The notes: generated from the sequence alone by a model not told the origin. A stretch of DNA of 45,067 nucleotides from a bacterium (GCA_028820935.1 JAPPHZ010000046.1:1-45067); one strand, 5' to 3'. Positions 7,321-15,685 are shown, numbered from the stretch's first letter. Made by a program: numbers and translations.

Positions 7321-8795
7321 GCCCGTTCTTCTCTCCTGATGAAGCCGGCGACCCGCAGCCCCAGATAGGCGAGCATCGCCCCGACCTGGAGCCAATCGCC
7401 CCAGCGGACGTAGAGGGTGGGGCCCGCCGTCCGGGCCGCGGGGACGCCGGCGGCGGTGGTGGTCTCGAAGAGCTCGGTCCGGCTCTCCACCCGCCCGTCG
7501 GCGTGGACGAAGGCGGATTTGCCGGTAACCGCGGCGTGCACCAGGTCCACTCCCAGCTCCGCCGCTCTCATCCGGCTGATGGCGATCATCTGGTCGCTGG
7601 CCGGTGTCCTGCCGAAGGATGCCTCGTTGGTCGCCAGCACCAGGAACGCCGCTCCCGCCCGCACCGCCTCCCGCTCGTAGCGGGCGTAGGCCCCTTCGTA
7701 ACTGATGACGGATCCGAACCGGACTCCGTCGAGGTCGAACAGCACCTGCTCCCGGCCCCGGACCATGTCCCGGGGTACCCGGTCGAGGGCCGGCACCACC
7801 TGGAAGATGGGGCGGAGGGGCACGTACTCGCCGAACGGTACCGGGTGCCGTTTGCGGTAGGTGCCGACGATGGCGCCGCTCGGCCCGAAGACCACGTTGA
7901 CGTTGTCGAAGTGACCGGGGCCCGCGTCCAGGTCTCCCCCCACCAGGAGCGTTGCGTCAAGCCGGACGGCCTCGGCGCCGATGGCCCTGGCCACATCGGG
8001 ATCCCGGAGCGGGTCGGCGCTGCCTCCGGTGGAACTCTCGGGCCAGACCACCAGGTCCGGACCGGGTTCCAGAGCGCGGGTCAGCGCCAGGTGGCTCTCG
8101 TAGATGAGCCGGCGTTCGCCCAGGCACCGCGTCCCGGGGCAGGGCGAGTTCCCCTGCACGATCGTCACCGACCGCGTCTCCCCTTCAGGCACCGCCGGCC
8201 AGACGTTCCCGGCCAGCCCCAGGATCACCACACCTCCGGCTACGGCCGCCAGGACCTTCCAGGACAGGCGGCGGCGTAGCACCAGCACCACCACCGCCGC
8301 CACGGCCGCCAGCAGGACTCCCCAGCCGGTGGCTCCGATCCACTGGGCGGAGGGCCGGAGGGGCGTGGCGCCGGCCATGACGCCGATCGATCCCCAGGGA
8401 AAGCCGCCGAAGGGCCACCGCACCCGCAGGAACTCCGCCAGCGCCCCCGCTCCCGCCGTCGCCAGCACGAACGTCCAGGGGGCGGCGTCCCGGTAGCGGA
8501 ATATCCCGCCGGCAGCGATGAGGAAGGCCAGGGCCTGCACCATCGCCAGGGGGTAGTAGGCGATCAGTTCCACCTCGATGAGCCAGGAGAGGATGACTGC
8601 GAAGTAGGCCAGCCCGAACAGGTAGCCGGACCACAGGGCAACCGCTCGGGTGCCGGCCGTCGCCACCAGCCAGACGAATCCCACCAGGCCCAACCAGGCG
8701 AGGGAGGTCCACTCGTACGGCGGGTAGCCGAGAGCCAGCAGGATGCCCGCCAGCAACGCGCCGACCAGCCGCAGGGTTGTCACCGTCCGTGCCAC
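7317..8795 (-). CDS. lnt: Apolipoprotein N-acyltransferase, catalytic Cys replaced by Ser
   Basis: Lnt adds the third acyl chain to lipoproteins at the outer face of the cytoplasmic membrane. The 492-residue protein has several N-terminal membrane segments (about residues 8-195) followed by a nitrilase-like domain. The catalytic glutamate (VVWPES, E253) and lysine (GTYRKRHPVPFGEY, K315) are present, but the position of the nucleophile, normally in a CYE-type motif, reads VISYEG with Ser365, encoded AGT; one base change from TGT. The enzyme may therefore be inactive or altered. GTG start with a TACAAT -10 box 7 nt upstream; the ROK kinase follows with an ATGA overlap. Confidence 0.88.
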   Translation of the reverse strand: MARTVTTLRLVGALLAGILLALGYPPYEWTSLAWLGLVGFVWLVATAGTRAVALWSGYLFGLAYFAVILSWLIEVELIAYYPLAMVQALAFLIAAGGIFRYRDAAPWTFVLATAGAGALAEFLRVRWPFGGFPWGSIGVMAGATPLRPSAQWIGATGWGVLLAAVAAVVVLVLRRRLSWKVLAAVAGGVVILGLAGNVWPAVPEGETRSVTIVQGNSPCPGTRCLGERRLIYESHLALTRALEPGPDLVVWPESSTGGSADPLRDPDVARAIGAEAVRLDATLLVGGDLDAGPGHFDNVNVVFGPSGAIVGTYRKRHPVPFGEYVPLRPIFQVVPALDRVPRDMVRGREQVLFDLDGVRFGSVISYEGAYARYEREAVRAGAAFLVLATNEASFGRTPASDQMIAISRMRAAELGVDLVHAAVTGKSAFVHADGRVESRTELFETTTAAGVPAARTAGPTLYVRWGDWLQVGAMLAYLGLRVAGFIRREERA

Positions 8796-8802
8796 CGGCG
8801 GG

Positions 8803-8808
8803 ATTGTA
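8803..8808 (-). promoter_or_regulatory. -10 box, leaderless promoter of lnt
   Basis: On the reverse strand TACAAT is separated by 7 nt from the GTG start of lnt at 8795. It is close to the consensus TANNNT and implies a leaderless lnt-ROK transcript. Confidence 0.55.
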
Positions 8809-8870
8809 CGTAGTCGTCTCGCAGCGCTTGGCAGGGCGTTCCATTACCCGGAATCGCGCGTGTCGGGCCG

Positions 8871-8876
8871 TAAGAT
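8871..8876 (+). promoter_or_regulatory. Possible -10 box for the IMPase-like gene
   Basis: TAAGAT matches TANNNT and would start a transcript near 8883, giving about 100 nt of leader that contains the nine-codon upstream frame at 8957-8986. No clear -35 hexamer. Confidence 0.3.
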
Positions 8877-8955
8877 GATGCCCGATCACGCACCGGATGC
8901 AACGGCGGGGCTACGCGCCCCAGCCCTCATCCGTAGCCGAGTCCAAGGAGCCCAC

Positions 8956-8975
8956 AGTGGTCTGTCTGCGAAACA
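8956..8975 (+). repeat. Second copy of the 20-bp sequence from the window start
   Basis: AGTGGTCTGTCTGCGAAACA at 8956-8975 is identical to 33-52. Here it lies within the leader of the IMPase-like gene and supplies most of a nine-codon upstream frame. A 20-bp exact match in a 45-kb window is not expected by chance, so it is a dispersed short repeat or a shared regulatory element. Confidence 0.7.
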
Positions 8976-8986
8976 ACCCGGCGTGA
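8957..8986 (+). CDS. Putative nine-residue leader peptide upstream of the IMPase-like gene
   Basis: GTG at 8957 follows AAGGAG (8945-8950) with a 6-nt spacer and encodes MVCLRNNPA; its TGA at 8984-8986 overlaps the GTG at 8983 as GTGA. The downstream gene has no Shine-Dalgarno sequence of its own at that start. The arrangement is the same as upstream of dnaB. Translation and regulatory role are inferred; the peptide contains a single cysteine and arginine, not a run of one amino acid, so classical attenuation is not evident. Confidence 0.4.
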   Translation: MVCLRNNPA

Positions 8987-9810
8987 CTCCCGGAGTTCCG
9001 GACGTCGACCTGCGGACCGACCTGGACGTGGCGATCGCCGCGGCGCGCGCCGGCGCCCGAGTGGTGCGCCGGTCGTTCGGGCGGGATATCGACCCGGACC
9101 TCAAGAGCGTGGTCGATCCGGTGACGGAGGTGGACCGGGCCGCCGAGGCGGCCATCCGGGACGTCCTGAGCGCCATGCGCCCCGAGGACGAAGTGCTGGG
9201 CGAGGAGGGGGGCGGCCAGACCGAGGCCGTAGGGCGGCGGTGGATCGTGGATCCGCTTGACGGCACCATCAACTTCCTGCACGGCCACCCGCACGTGTCC
9301 ACTTCCGTGGGGCTCTGGGACGGGGACGAGCCGGTGGCGGGCGTCGTGGTCGATGTGATGCGGCAAGAGATGTTCACCGCGGCCCGCGGGCAGGGCGCCT
9401 ACCTGGACGGTCGGCCCATCCGGGTCTCCTCCAAGACCAGGCTCCAGGAATGCCTGGTCGGAACCGGATTCCCCTACGACCGCCACCTGAACGGTCCGGC
9501 CTACACCGCCGCGGCGGGAGAGGTGATGAAGCGGGTGCGGGACATACGCAGGCTCGGATCGGCCGCTCTGGACTTCGCCTGGGTGGCCTGCGGGCGTTTT
9601 GACGGGTTCTGGGAGTTCGGCATCTATCCGTGGGATGTGGCGGCGGGATTGTTGCTGGTCGAGGAAGCAGGCGGGTTGACGGCCGACATGACGACGAGCC
9701 CGGCCAGGGTGGACTCCACCCACTTCATCATCGCCGGGCCCGGTATATACGAACCCCTGGTGGACCTGATCCGCTCGGTTGCCCCACCCCATGTTCGGGC
9801 CGGTACTTGA
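8983..9810 (+). CDS. Inositol monophosphatase family protein
   Basis: Mg-dependent phosphatase of the IMPase/CysQ/histidinol-phosphatase superfamily. From GTG at 8983 the protein has 275 residues with metal-binding GEEGGG (about 73-78), the signature WIVDPLDGTINF (about 87-98) and the late WDVAAG motif, all intact. Substrate could be inositol-1-phosphate, histidinol phosphate or PAP; the sequence does not settle this. The frame is open to an ATG pair at 8875/8878, but that extension is not family-like. The chosen start overlaps the stop of a nine-codon frame. The DUF695-like gene follows with overlap or close spacing. Confidence 0.88.
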   Translation: MTPGVPDVDLRTDLDVAIAAARAGARVVRRSFGRDIDPDLKSVVDPVTEVDRAAEAAIRDVLSAMRPEDEVLGEEGGGQTEAVGRRWIVDPLDGTINFLHGHPHVSTSVGLWDGDEPVAGVVVDVMRQEMFTAARGQGAYLDGRPIRVSSKTRLQECLVGTGFPYDRHLNGPAYTAAAGEVMKRVRDIRRLGSAALDFAWVACGRFDGFWEFGIYPWDVAAGLLLVEEAGGLTADMTTSPARVDSTHFIIAGPGIYEPLVDLIRSVAPPHVRAGT

Positions 9811-10798
9811 GCGGCCGGACCGGGCTGGTTCCCTCCCGGTGACGGCCGGCGATGCCATCGCGGCGTTCTGGCGGGGATGGCCTCTGCTGCGGGACTTGCT
9901 GGAACAGGAACTGGCCCAGGGCGAGTACGGGGACGGCACCGAGCAGCTGACGGACCTCACCGAGGCGATCGATCCCGGACTCGAGTGGGATCTGCTGCCG
10001 GGACTCGAAGCCCGGCACGCGCTCTGTCTGAGCGCCGCCTCGGACCCCGCTCTGCGACCCCTCACCGAGCAGTGGGTTCGGGCTGCGCCCGAACCTGATG
10101 GCGCTTGGGAGTACCACCCGGCGCGGGTCTCCGTCCCGCCGGTCGCGCTCGCGGTGGGGAACCTCCGCATACATCCGCGCGATGTCCTGGTGGTGATCGA
10201 GCCCGACCAGAGCCGCGAGGAGTTGAACCTGACGGTCGGCCATCCCGACTTCGGCGGCTTGGATGAAGTCCTGCAGCTCCAGGTGGTGTTCCGTCTCCTG
10301 GACGACCTCCTGGGCGAGGACCTCATGGAGAGCTGGGTCGGGTCGGTGGATGTGGTCCCCCATCCGCTTTCCTGGGGGGTGCCGCTACTCGATCTGGCGG
10401 ACGAGATCGATCGCCACTCGGGCGTGGCCACGGGTCAGAGGTGGGAGTTCATCGAGGAGGAGGACGAGGATCTGGGGGACAGCCGGCTCTTCATCAACCG
10501 GGCCCTCAAGAGGCTCGACCACCTGGACCTGGACTTCGTGGTGACGGTCAGCATCGAGGTGCAGTCGTTCGATCCGGTGCTGGTCAGGGAGGTGGAGAAG
10601 GACCTGGCCGAGTCCCTGGGCACCGAGGGCGTGATCTACGCCCATAGAGCCTTCGATGACTTCACCGTGCTCTACGCCTACGTGGGGGAGGGAGTGGCCG
10701 ACGACGTCCGGCGGCTGGCCGACCGCTGGTCTCCTCAGGTCTACGAGGTGATGGTCGAGCCCGATCCCGCGTGGGACACCTACGAGGACATGCGCTAG
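9791..10798 (+). CDS. Uncharacterised protein with DUF695-like C-terminal part
   Basis: Soluble protein of about 335 residues without signal peptide or membrane helix. The first 210 residues are acidic and Leu-rich (for example LEWDLLPGLEARHALCLSA), a segment I do not recognise. After RWEFIEEEDEDLGD the sequence DFVVTVSIEVQSFDPVLVREVEKDL, GVIYAHRAFDDFTVLYAYV and the ending EPDPAWDTYEDMR resembles DUF695 proteins, which are sometimes found with RraB-like domains. No catalytic motif is visible. The start is uncertain: ATG 9791 overlaps the previous gene by 20 bp, GTG 9839 would not. It lies between the IMPase-like and M3 peptidase genes on the same strand. Confidence 0.7.
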   Translation: MFGPVLERPDRAGSLPVTAGDAIAAFWRGWPLLRDLLEQELAQGEYGDGTEQLTDLTEAIDPGLEWDLLPGLEARHALCLSAASDPALRPLTEQWVRAAPEPDGAWEYHPARVSVPPVALAVGNLRIHPRDVLVVIEPDQSREELNLTVGHPDFGGLDEVLQLQVVFRLLDDLLGEDLMESWVGSVDVVPHPLSWGVPLLDLADEIDRHSGVATGQRWEFIEEEDEDLGDSRLFINRALKRLDHLDLDFVVTVSIEVQSFDPVLVREVEKDLAESLGTEGVIYAHRAFDDFTVLYAYVGEGVADDVRRLADRWSPQVYEVMVEPDPAWDTYEDMR

Positions 10799-10817
10799 TG
10801 ACGGACCACTCGTAAAG

Positions 10818-12773
10818 ATGCTCTTCGACTACACGTCCGTAACCACCGAGTCGGTAGCCACCGCAGTCGAGACGGCCATCGCCCGCGGTGAGGAGCTGGT
10901 CGAAGAGATACTCTCGGCGCAGGGTCCGCGCACGTTCGCGAACACCCTGCGGCCCTTCGAGGAGGTGGCTCGCCTTGGCGCCGTCGCGTACGGCAGGGGA
11001 CCCTTCCTGGGCCAGGTGGCCACGGACGAGACGGTCCGGACGGCCGCCCGGGAGGGCGAGGAGCGCCTGGAGAAGTGGGGCCTCGACCTGATCTCGCGGC
11101 GCGATCTGTACCGGGCCATCCGTGACTACGCGGGCACCGAAGACGCCAAGGCTCTGGCAGGCGAGCAGGCTCGAGCCCTCGATCACGCCTTGCGCGACTT
11201 CCGCATGGCCGGTCACGAACTGAGCGAGGAGGACCGGTCCCGGGTACGGGAGCTGCTCACCCGCCTGGTCAGCTGCCAGGTCGCCTTCTCCGCCGCCCTG
11301 GCCGAGTACGAGGACCACATCGAGGTCACCGAGGACGACCTCGACGGCATGCCCGACTCGTACGTGGCGCGGCTGGCGCCGGGAGAGTCCGAGGGTTCCT
11401 ACCGCATCACGATGGCCTATCCGGATGTGATCCCGTTCATGGAGAACTCCCCGCGCCGCGACCTGAGGCAGGCGCTGGCCCACAAGTTCGGCAACCGCGC
11501 CAGGGAGGCGAACACGCCGGTACTGGAAGAAGCCCTGGAGATCCGGGCCCGGCTGGCCTCCATCTTCGGCGCGGGTTCCTGGGCGCACCACAGCATGGTG
11601 AAGAAGATGGCCCGCCGGCCCGAGGCGGTGACCGACTTCTACGGGTCGATTCTCGGCCGCCTGACCGAGGCGGGCCTCCGGGAGCGGGCCGCCATGGAGC
11701 GGCTGCTGGAGGCCGGGGGCGATGAGCTGCCGGTCCAGCCCTGGGACCGCGCCTACTGCCACACCGAGCAGATGAAGCGGGACTACGGGGTGGACCCTCT
11801 CGAGGTGGCCGCCTACTTCCCCCTGGACCGGGTGATCGAAGGGATGTTCGAGATCACCCAGCGGGTGTTCGGTCTCACCTACCGGCAGGTCGATGCGCCG
11901 GTCTGGCACGAGGAGGTGCTGGCGTACCGGATCACCGATACGGCCTCGGGCGAGCTGGTGGCCCACTTCTACATGGACCTGCATCCCCGCGACGGCAAGT
12001 TCGGACATGCCGCCGCCTTCCCGCTGGCGCCCGGCGGGAAGGACATCGAGGGCCGCCTCCGCCGGCCGGTGAGCGCCATGGTGGCCAACCTGACCCGTCC
12101 CACTCCCGACACCCCCTCGTTGCTGCTGCACGACGAGGTGGTCACGCTGTTCCACGAGTTCGGACACATCCTCCACATGTCGCTCTCACGCGCCGAGCTG
12201 GCGCGGTTCAGCGGCGCCCGGACCGAATGGGACTTCGTGGAGGCGCCGTCCCAGATCATGGAGAACTGGTGCTGGATTCCCGACGTGCTCCGGACCTTCG
12301 CCCGCCACCACGCCACCGGGGAACCGATCCCGCCGGAGTTGGTGGTCCGTCTGACCGACGCCCGGAACCTGAACGTCGCCCTCTTCAACCTGCGCCAGGT
12401 GATGCTCGGCCAGATGGACATGGACCTCCACACCACCCTCGAACCGGTCGATCTGGAGGCCGTGTTACGCAGCCGGGCCCGGACGGGACTCCTCCCGCAC
12501 CACGAGGGCACCTTCATGCTCTCCTCTTTCGGCCACCTGCTGGGCGGGTACGACGCCGGCTACTACGGATACCTGTGGGCGGAGGTGTTCGGCCAGGACA
12601 TGTTCAGCCGCTTCGCCGAGGAGGGGGTGCTCTCCACCGAGGTGGGGATGGCCTACCGCCGCAAGGTGCTGGAGCCCGGCGGGACCAGGGACGCCATCGA
12701 CCTGTTGCGGGACTTCCTCGGGCGGGAGCCCCGCAGCGATGCCTTCTTCCGCAAGCTGGGCCTCGAGGGCTGA
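10818..12773 (+). CDS. M3-family zinc oligopeptidase
   Basis: Cytoplasmic metallopeptidase of the thimet oligopeptidase/oligopeptidase A type, cleaving short peptides. The 651-residue protein has the zinc motif HEFGH at residues 446-450 (in LFHEFGHILHM) and the downstream EAPSQIMENWCW segment that supplies the third, glutamate ligand, plus HPRDGKFGHAAAF and the YYGYLWAEVF region typical of M3A. No signal peptide. The N-terminal part is helical, as in the family, and the length is usual. ATG start with little Shine-Dalgarno sequence, 19 bp after the DUF695-like gene. It could also be called M3 dipeptidyl carboxypeptidase; family assignment is secure, subfamily less so. Confidence 0.92.
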   Translation: MLFDYTSVTTESVATAVETAIARGEELVEEILSAQGPRTFANTLRPFEEVARLGAVAYGRGPFLGQVATDETVRTAAREGEERLEKWGLDLISRRDLYRAIRDYAGTEDAKALAGEQARALDHALRDFRMAGHELSEEDRSRVRELLTRLVSCQVAFSAALAEYEDHIEVTEDDLDGMPDSYVARLAPGESEGSYRITMAYPDVIPFMENSPRRDLRQALAHKFGNRAREANTPVLEEALEIRARLASIFGAGSWAHHSMVKKMARRPEAVTDFYGSILGRLTEAGLRERAAMERLLEAGGDELPVQPWDRAYCHTEQMKRDYGVDPLEVAAYFPLDRVIEGMFEITQRVFGLTYRQVDAPVWHEEVLAYRITDTASGELVAHFYMDLHPRDGKFGHAAAFPLAPGGKDIEGRLRRPVSAMVANLTRPTPDTPSLLLHDEVVTLFHEFGHILHMSLSRAELARFSGARTEWDFVEAPSQIMENWCWIPDVLRTFARHHATGEPIPPELVVRLTDARNLNVALFNLRQVMLGQMDMDLHTTLEPVDLEAVLRSRARTGLLPHHEGTFMLSSFGHLLGGYDAGYYGYLWAEVFGQDMFSRFAEEGVLSTEVGMAYRRKVLEPGGTRDAIDLLRDFLGREPRSDAFFRKLGLEG

Positions 12774-12807
12774 GCCTCCGGCAGGAAACCCAGCCCTCCT
12801 CTGGTTC

Positions 12808-13005
12808 TCAGGCCTCGGTCAGGATGTGGCCTCGGACCCGGGGGAAGCGGACGGGAGCGTGGGCGTTGCAGTAGTCCCGGCGGTTGTAGATGGAAATCTT
12901 GGTGGAGCACCGATCCAGGCGGCAGACCCGACCGCTCTGGTACGAGCGGGACGGCCGCACCCCGCCTTGCAGACGGAGGCCGGCTAGAGCTTCAGACACG
13001 ATCAC
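12808..13005 (-). CDS. Small putative zinc-binding protein, CxxxxC-YN-CxxH motif
   Basis: Short protein of 65 residues whose centre reads VCRLDRCSTKISIYNRRDYCNAH: Cys, a second Cys five residues later, a conserved-looking SIYN turn, and CNAH. This C-C-YN-C-H pattern recurs in small actinobacterial proteins and at the edges of some DNA-binding regulators, and could hold one zinc ion. The ends are basic. The GTG start at 13005 has AGGAAAG upstream. It converges on the M3 peptidase and is divergent from the HMA/CopA operon. Function unknown; regulation of the copper genes would be speculation. Confidence 0.68.
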   Translation of the reverse strand: MIVSEALAGLRLQGGVRPSRSYQSGRVCRLDRCSTKISIYNRRDYCNAHAPVRFPRVRGHILTEA

Positions 13006-13181
13006 TCACTTTCCTCAGTCCCCTTCTGTGCATCCCGTACAACGCCCCGGCCGGCCGCGTTGTTCCGTTTTCTTTTCCGACTTCCGGAGACCCCACCCCT
13101 GTTCCGGATGCGCAAGCAATCCGGCCGTCATGTCCCGCGGCCGCTTGGTTCGCGCTGTGTTCCCGGCATGAGGATTCGGGC

Positions 13182-13187
13182 TACGCT
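13182..13187 (+). promoter_or_regulatory. Possible -10 box of the HMA-copA operon
   Basis: TACGCT fits TANNNT and would give a leader of about 38 nt containing the AGGAG ribosome-binding site at 13219-13223. No -35 or copper-repressor palindrome is obvious. Confidence 0.35.
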
Positions 13188-13231
13188 GGGACCAGCGTTC
13201 CCGTCACCCCCGCTAGTCCCAGGAGACCCTC

Positions 13232-13492
13232 ATGAGAGCAACAGACGCGGCCATTCCGGCGGATGCCACCGAGGTGGTGTTCGACGTGTCGGGGATGACC
13301 TGTGGTTCGTGTGCGGCCCGTATCGAGGAGGTGCTGGTTGATCAGGTCGGTGTGGAGGGAGCGGCGGTGGATGTCGCTTCGAACCGGGCCACGGTCGTGC
13401 TGGCCGCGCCGGGGACGGTTGACGGCCTGACCGCGGCGGTGGAGAGGATCGGCTACGGCCTAACACGCGTCCCCTCCGGGAGACCCGAGTGA
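13232..13492 (+). CDS. Stand-alone heavy-metal-associated (HMA) protein, copper chaperone type
   Basis: An 86-residue CopZ-like protein: one HMA fold with metal-binding [10 protein letters not shown], Cys24 and Cys27, expected to carry Cu(I) to the ATPase next door. AGGAG at 13219-13223 supports the ATG start. The TGA overlaps the GTG start of the ATPase as GTGA, so the two are translationally coupled. Residues 13-77 are almost identical to the N-terminal HMA domain of the ATPase, in DNA as well as protein, marking a recent duplication. It may be either a free chaperone or a first HMA domain separated from the ATPase by a frame change. Confidence 0.88.
   Translation: MRATDAAIPADATEVVFDVSGMTCGSCAARIEEVLVDQVGVEGAAVDVASNRATVVLAAPGTVDGLTAAVERIGYGLTRVPSGRPE
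13259..13455 (+). repeat. First copy of a direct repeat (HMA-coding duplication)
   Basis: Matches 13517-13713, 258 bp downstream. The first 133 bp (13259-13391) are identical; about five mismatches follow in the next 64 bp. Low divergence, including silent sites, indicates recent duplication or gene conversion. Confidence 0.9.
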
Positions 13493-15675
13493 CCGCAACC
13501 GACGTAGCTGTTGCCGCGGATGCCACCGAGGTGGTGTTCGACGTGTCGGGGATGACCTGTGGTTCGTGTGCGGCCCGTATCGAGGAGGTGCTGGTTGATC
13601 AGGTCGGTGTGGAGGGAGCGGCGGTGGATGTCGCTTCGAACCGGGCCATGGTCACGCTGGCCGCGCCGGGGACGGTTGACGGCCTGACCGCGGCGGTGGA
13701 GGAGATCGGCTACGGCCTGGCGCCCGTTCCCGCCAGGGAAGAGACCCGAGACGTCGAGCGCGAGGATGCGCTGGAGCGGCGGATCGGGTGGCGGCGCTTC
13801 GTGGTGGCGGCGGCGCTGGCCCTTCCCACCATCGTCCTGGCCATGGCGGGTGTCGATGCCGTCTGGTCGGATTGGCTCCAGGGTCTTCTTGCCTCCGGAG
13901 CGGTTCTCTGGGCGGGGCGCACCTTCCATGTGGTGGCGTGGAAGCGGCTCCGCCATGGCGCGGCCAGCATGGACACGCTCATCAGCCTGGGCACCCTGGC
14001 CGCCTGGGGGTACTCGGCATGGGCGCTCGTTACCGGGGGAGCGCTCTTCTTCGAGACCGGCGCCGCCATCGTGATGTTCGTGCTGCTCGGCCGTTACCTG
14101 GAGGCGCGCGCCAAGGGCCGGGCCTCCCAGGCCGTCTCCCGGCTCCTGGAGCTTCGGGGCAACGACGCCAGGGTGCTGCGCGGCGGATCCTGGGTCACCG
14201 TACCCATCGAGGAGGTAGTGGTGGGGGACCGGGTCGAGGTGGTACCCGGAGGACGGGTTCCGGTCGACGGAACGGTGGTCGAGGGGGCCGGCGAGGTCGA
14301 CGAGTCGATGCTGACCGGAGAGCCCATGCCGGTGGCGCGCCGGCCGGGAGACCGGGTGGTGGGGGGAACGGTCAACCAGACGGGACGCCTGGTCATCGAG
14401 GTCACCGAGGTGGGCGAGGACACCGTTCTGGCCGAGGTGGTACGGATAGTCGAACGGTCCCGGGCCACCAAGGCGCCGATCCAGCGCCTGGCGGATCGGG
14501 TGTCGGGCGTCTTCGTCCCGGCGGTGGTGGTGGTGGCGGCGGCCACGCTGGTGGGTTGGCTGGCCGCGACCGGAGACTGGGCCGACGCCCTGCGCAACGG
14601 GGTGGCGGTGCTGATCATCGCCTGCCCCTGCGCGCTCGGCCTGGCAACGCCCACGGCTATCGCGGTCGGGGCGGGACGGGGCGCCGAGCTCGGGGTGATC
14701 TTCCGCTCGGCCGAGGTGTTCGAGCGGATGGAGAAGCTGGAACGGGTAGCGCTCGACAAGACCGGCACGCTGACCACGGGGCAGATGACCCTCCACTCGG
14801 TGGAGTCCGACCATCCTGACTTCCTGGCGCGTGTGGCGGGCGTGGAGGCTGGCACCGGGCATCCGTTGGGCCGGGCGGTGGAGGCCGGAGCGATCGAGCG
14901 AGGTGTCCAGCCCGCGGAGGCAGCCGACGTCAGCGTGTTTCCCGGTTTGGGAGCGGAGGGCACCGTCGACGGCACGGTCGTGACGGTGGGGACGTCCGAT
15001 CTGATGGAGAGCCGCGGGATGGCGGTGGGCACCCGCTGGACCGAGGTGCTGGACCGGGCCGGAGGCCGGGGCCGGACCGCCTTCCTGGCCGGCTGGGACG
15101 GCGCCGTCCACGGGGTGATGACGGTCAGCGACACCCCCCGATCGTCATCGGCCGACGCCATCGCCGCTTTGAACGAGCGGCAGATCACGACAGCCATGCT
15201 CACCGGGGACGCTGCCACCGCCGCCCGCGTGGTGGCGGACCAACTGGGCATCGCTGAGGTGCATGCCCGTCTATCGCCCCAGCAGAAAGCGGGCCTCATC
15301 GAGTCCTGGCAGGAATCCGGCCAGTCAGTGGCGTTCGTCGGGGACGGGGTCAACGACGCTCCGGCGCTGGCGACGGCGTCAGTCGGGATGGGGATCGGCA
15401 CCGGCAGCGACCTGGCTATCGAGACCGCCGACGTGAGCCTGATGTCGGGCAATCCGGCGCTGGCGGTGACCGCCATCGACCTGGCCCGACGCATCCTGCG
15501 CGGCATCCGGCAGAACCTCTGGTGGGCCTTCGCCTACAACGTGGCGGCCATCCCCCTGGCTGCCGCCGGGCTGCTCGACCCGATGGTCGCCTCCGTCGCC
15601 ATGGCGCTGTCGAGCGTCTCCGTGGTGGCCAACAGTCTCCGCATGAGGAACTGGTCCCCCGCTTCCGCTTCGTGA
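13489..15675 (+). CDS. copA: Copper-exporting P1B-type ATPase
   Basis: Membrane ATPase that exports Cu(I). The 728-residue protein has an N-terminal HMA domain (Cys24, Cys27 in GMTCGSC), eight predicted membrane segments, the actuator motif TGEP in [10 protein letters not shown], the metal-channel motif CPC (379-381 in [14 protein letters not shown]), the phosphorylation site DKTGTLT (Asp423), the HP nucleotide-binding motif in GTGHPLGRA and the hinge [13 protein letters not shown] plus the HMA Cys pair indicates Cu(I)/Ag(I) specificity. The GTG start overlaps the stop of the separate HMA gene. No cognate CsoR or CueR regulator is seen in the window. Confidence 0.95.
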   Translation: MTATDVAVAADATEVVFDVSGMTCGSCAARIEEVLVDQVGVEGAAVDVASNRAMVTLAAPGTVDGLTAAVEEIGYGLAPVPAREETRDVEREDALERRIGWRRFVVAAALALPTIVLAMAGVDAVWSDWLQGLLASGAVLWAGRTFHVVAWKRLRHGAASMDTLISLGTLAAWGYSAWALVTGGALFFETGAAIVMFVLLGRYLEARAKGRASQAVSRLLELRGNDARVLRGGSWVTVPIEEVVVGDRVEVVPGGRVPVDGTVVEGAGEVDESMLTGEPMPVARRPGDRVVGGTVNQTGRLVIEVTEVGEDTVLAEVVRIVERSRATKAPIQRLADRVSGVFVPAVVVVAAATLVGWLAATGDWADALRNGVAVLIIACPCALGLATPTAIAVGAGRGAELGVIFRSAEVFERMEKLERVALDKTGTLTTGQMTLHSVESDHPDFLARVAGVEAGTGHPLGRAVEAGAIERGVQPAEAADVSVFPGLGAEGTVDGTVVTVGTSDLMESRGMAVGTRWTEVLDRAGGRGRTAFLAGWDGAVHGVMTVSDTPRSSSADAIAALNERQITTAMLTGDAATAARVVADQLGIAEVHARLSPQQKAGLIESWQESGQSVAFVGDGVNDAPALATASVGMGIGTGSDLAIETADVSLMSGNPALAVTAIDLARRILRGIRQNLWWAFAYNVAAIPLAAAGLLDPMVASVAMALSSVSVVANSLRMRNWSPASAS
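13517..13713 (+). repeat. Second copy of the HMA-coding duplication
   Basis: Encodes the HMA domain inside copA; partner of 13259-13455. See that entry for the identity pattern. Confidence 0.9.
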
Positions 15676-15685
15676 CTCCCCTCGC

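Noticed and set aside
13489-13492. Programmed frameshift joining the HMA gene to CopA
   Set aside because: The frames differ by -1 at the overlap, but there is no slippery heptamer or following structure that I can see. Simple GTGA coupling explains it.
13453-15111. Long reverse-strand open frames opposite copA (also opposite the M3 peptidase and the Rieske genes)
   Set aside because: They are long only because GC-rich codon bias removes stops on the other strand; their translations are Arg/Gly/His-rich, have no domain, and overlap clearly real genes.
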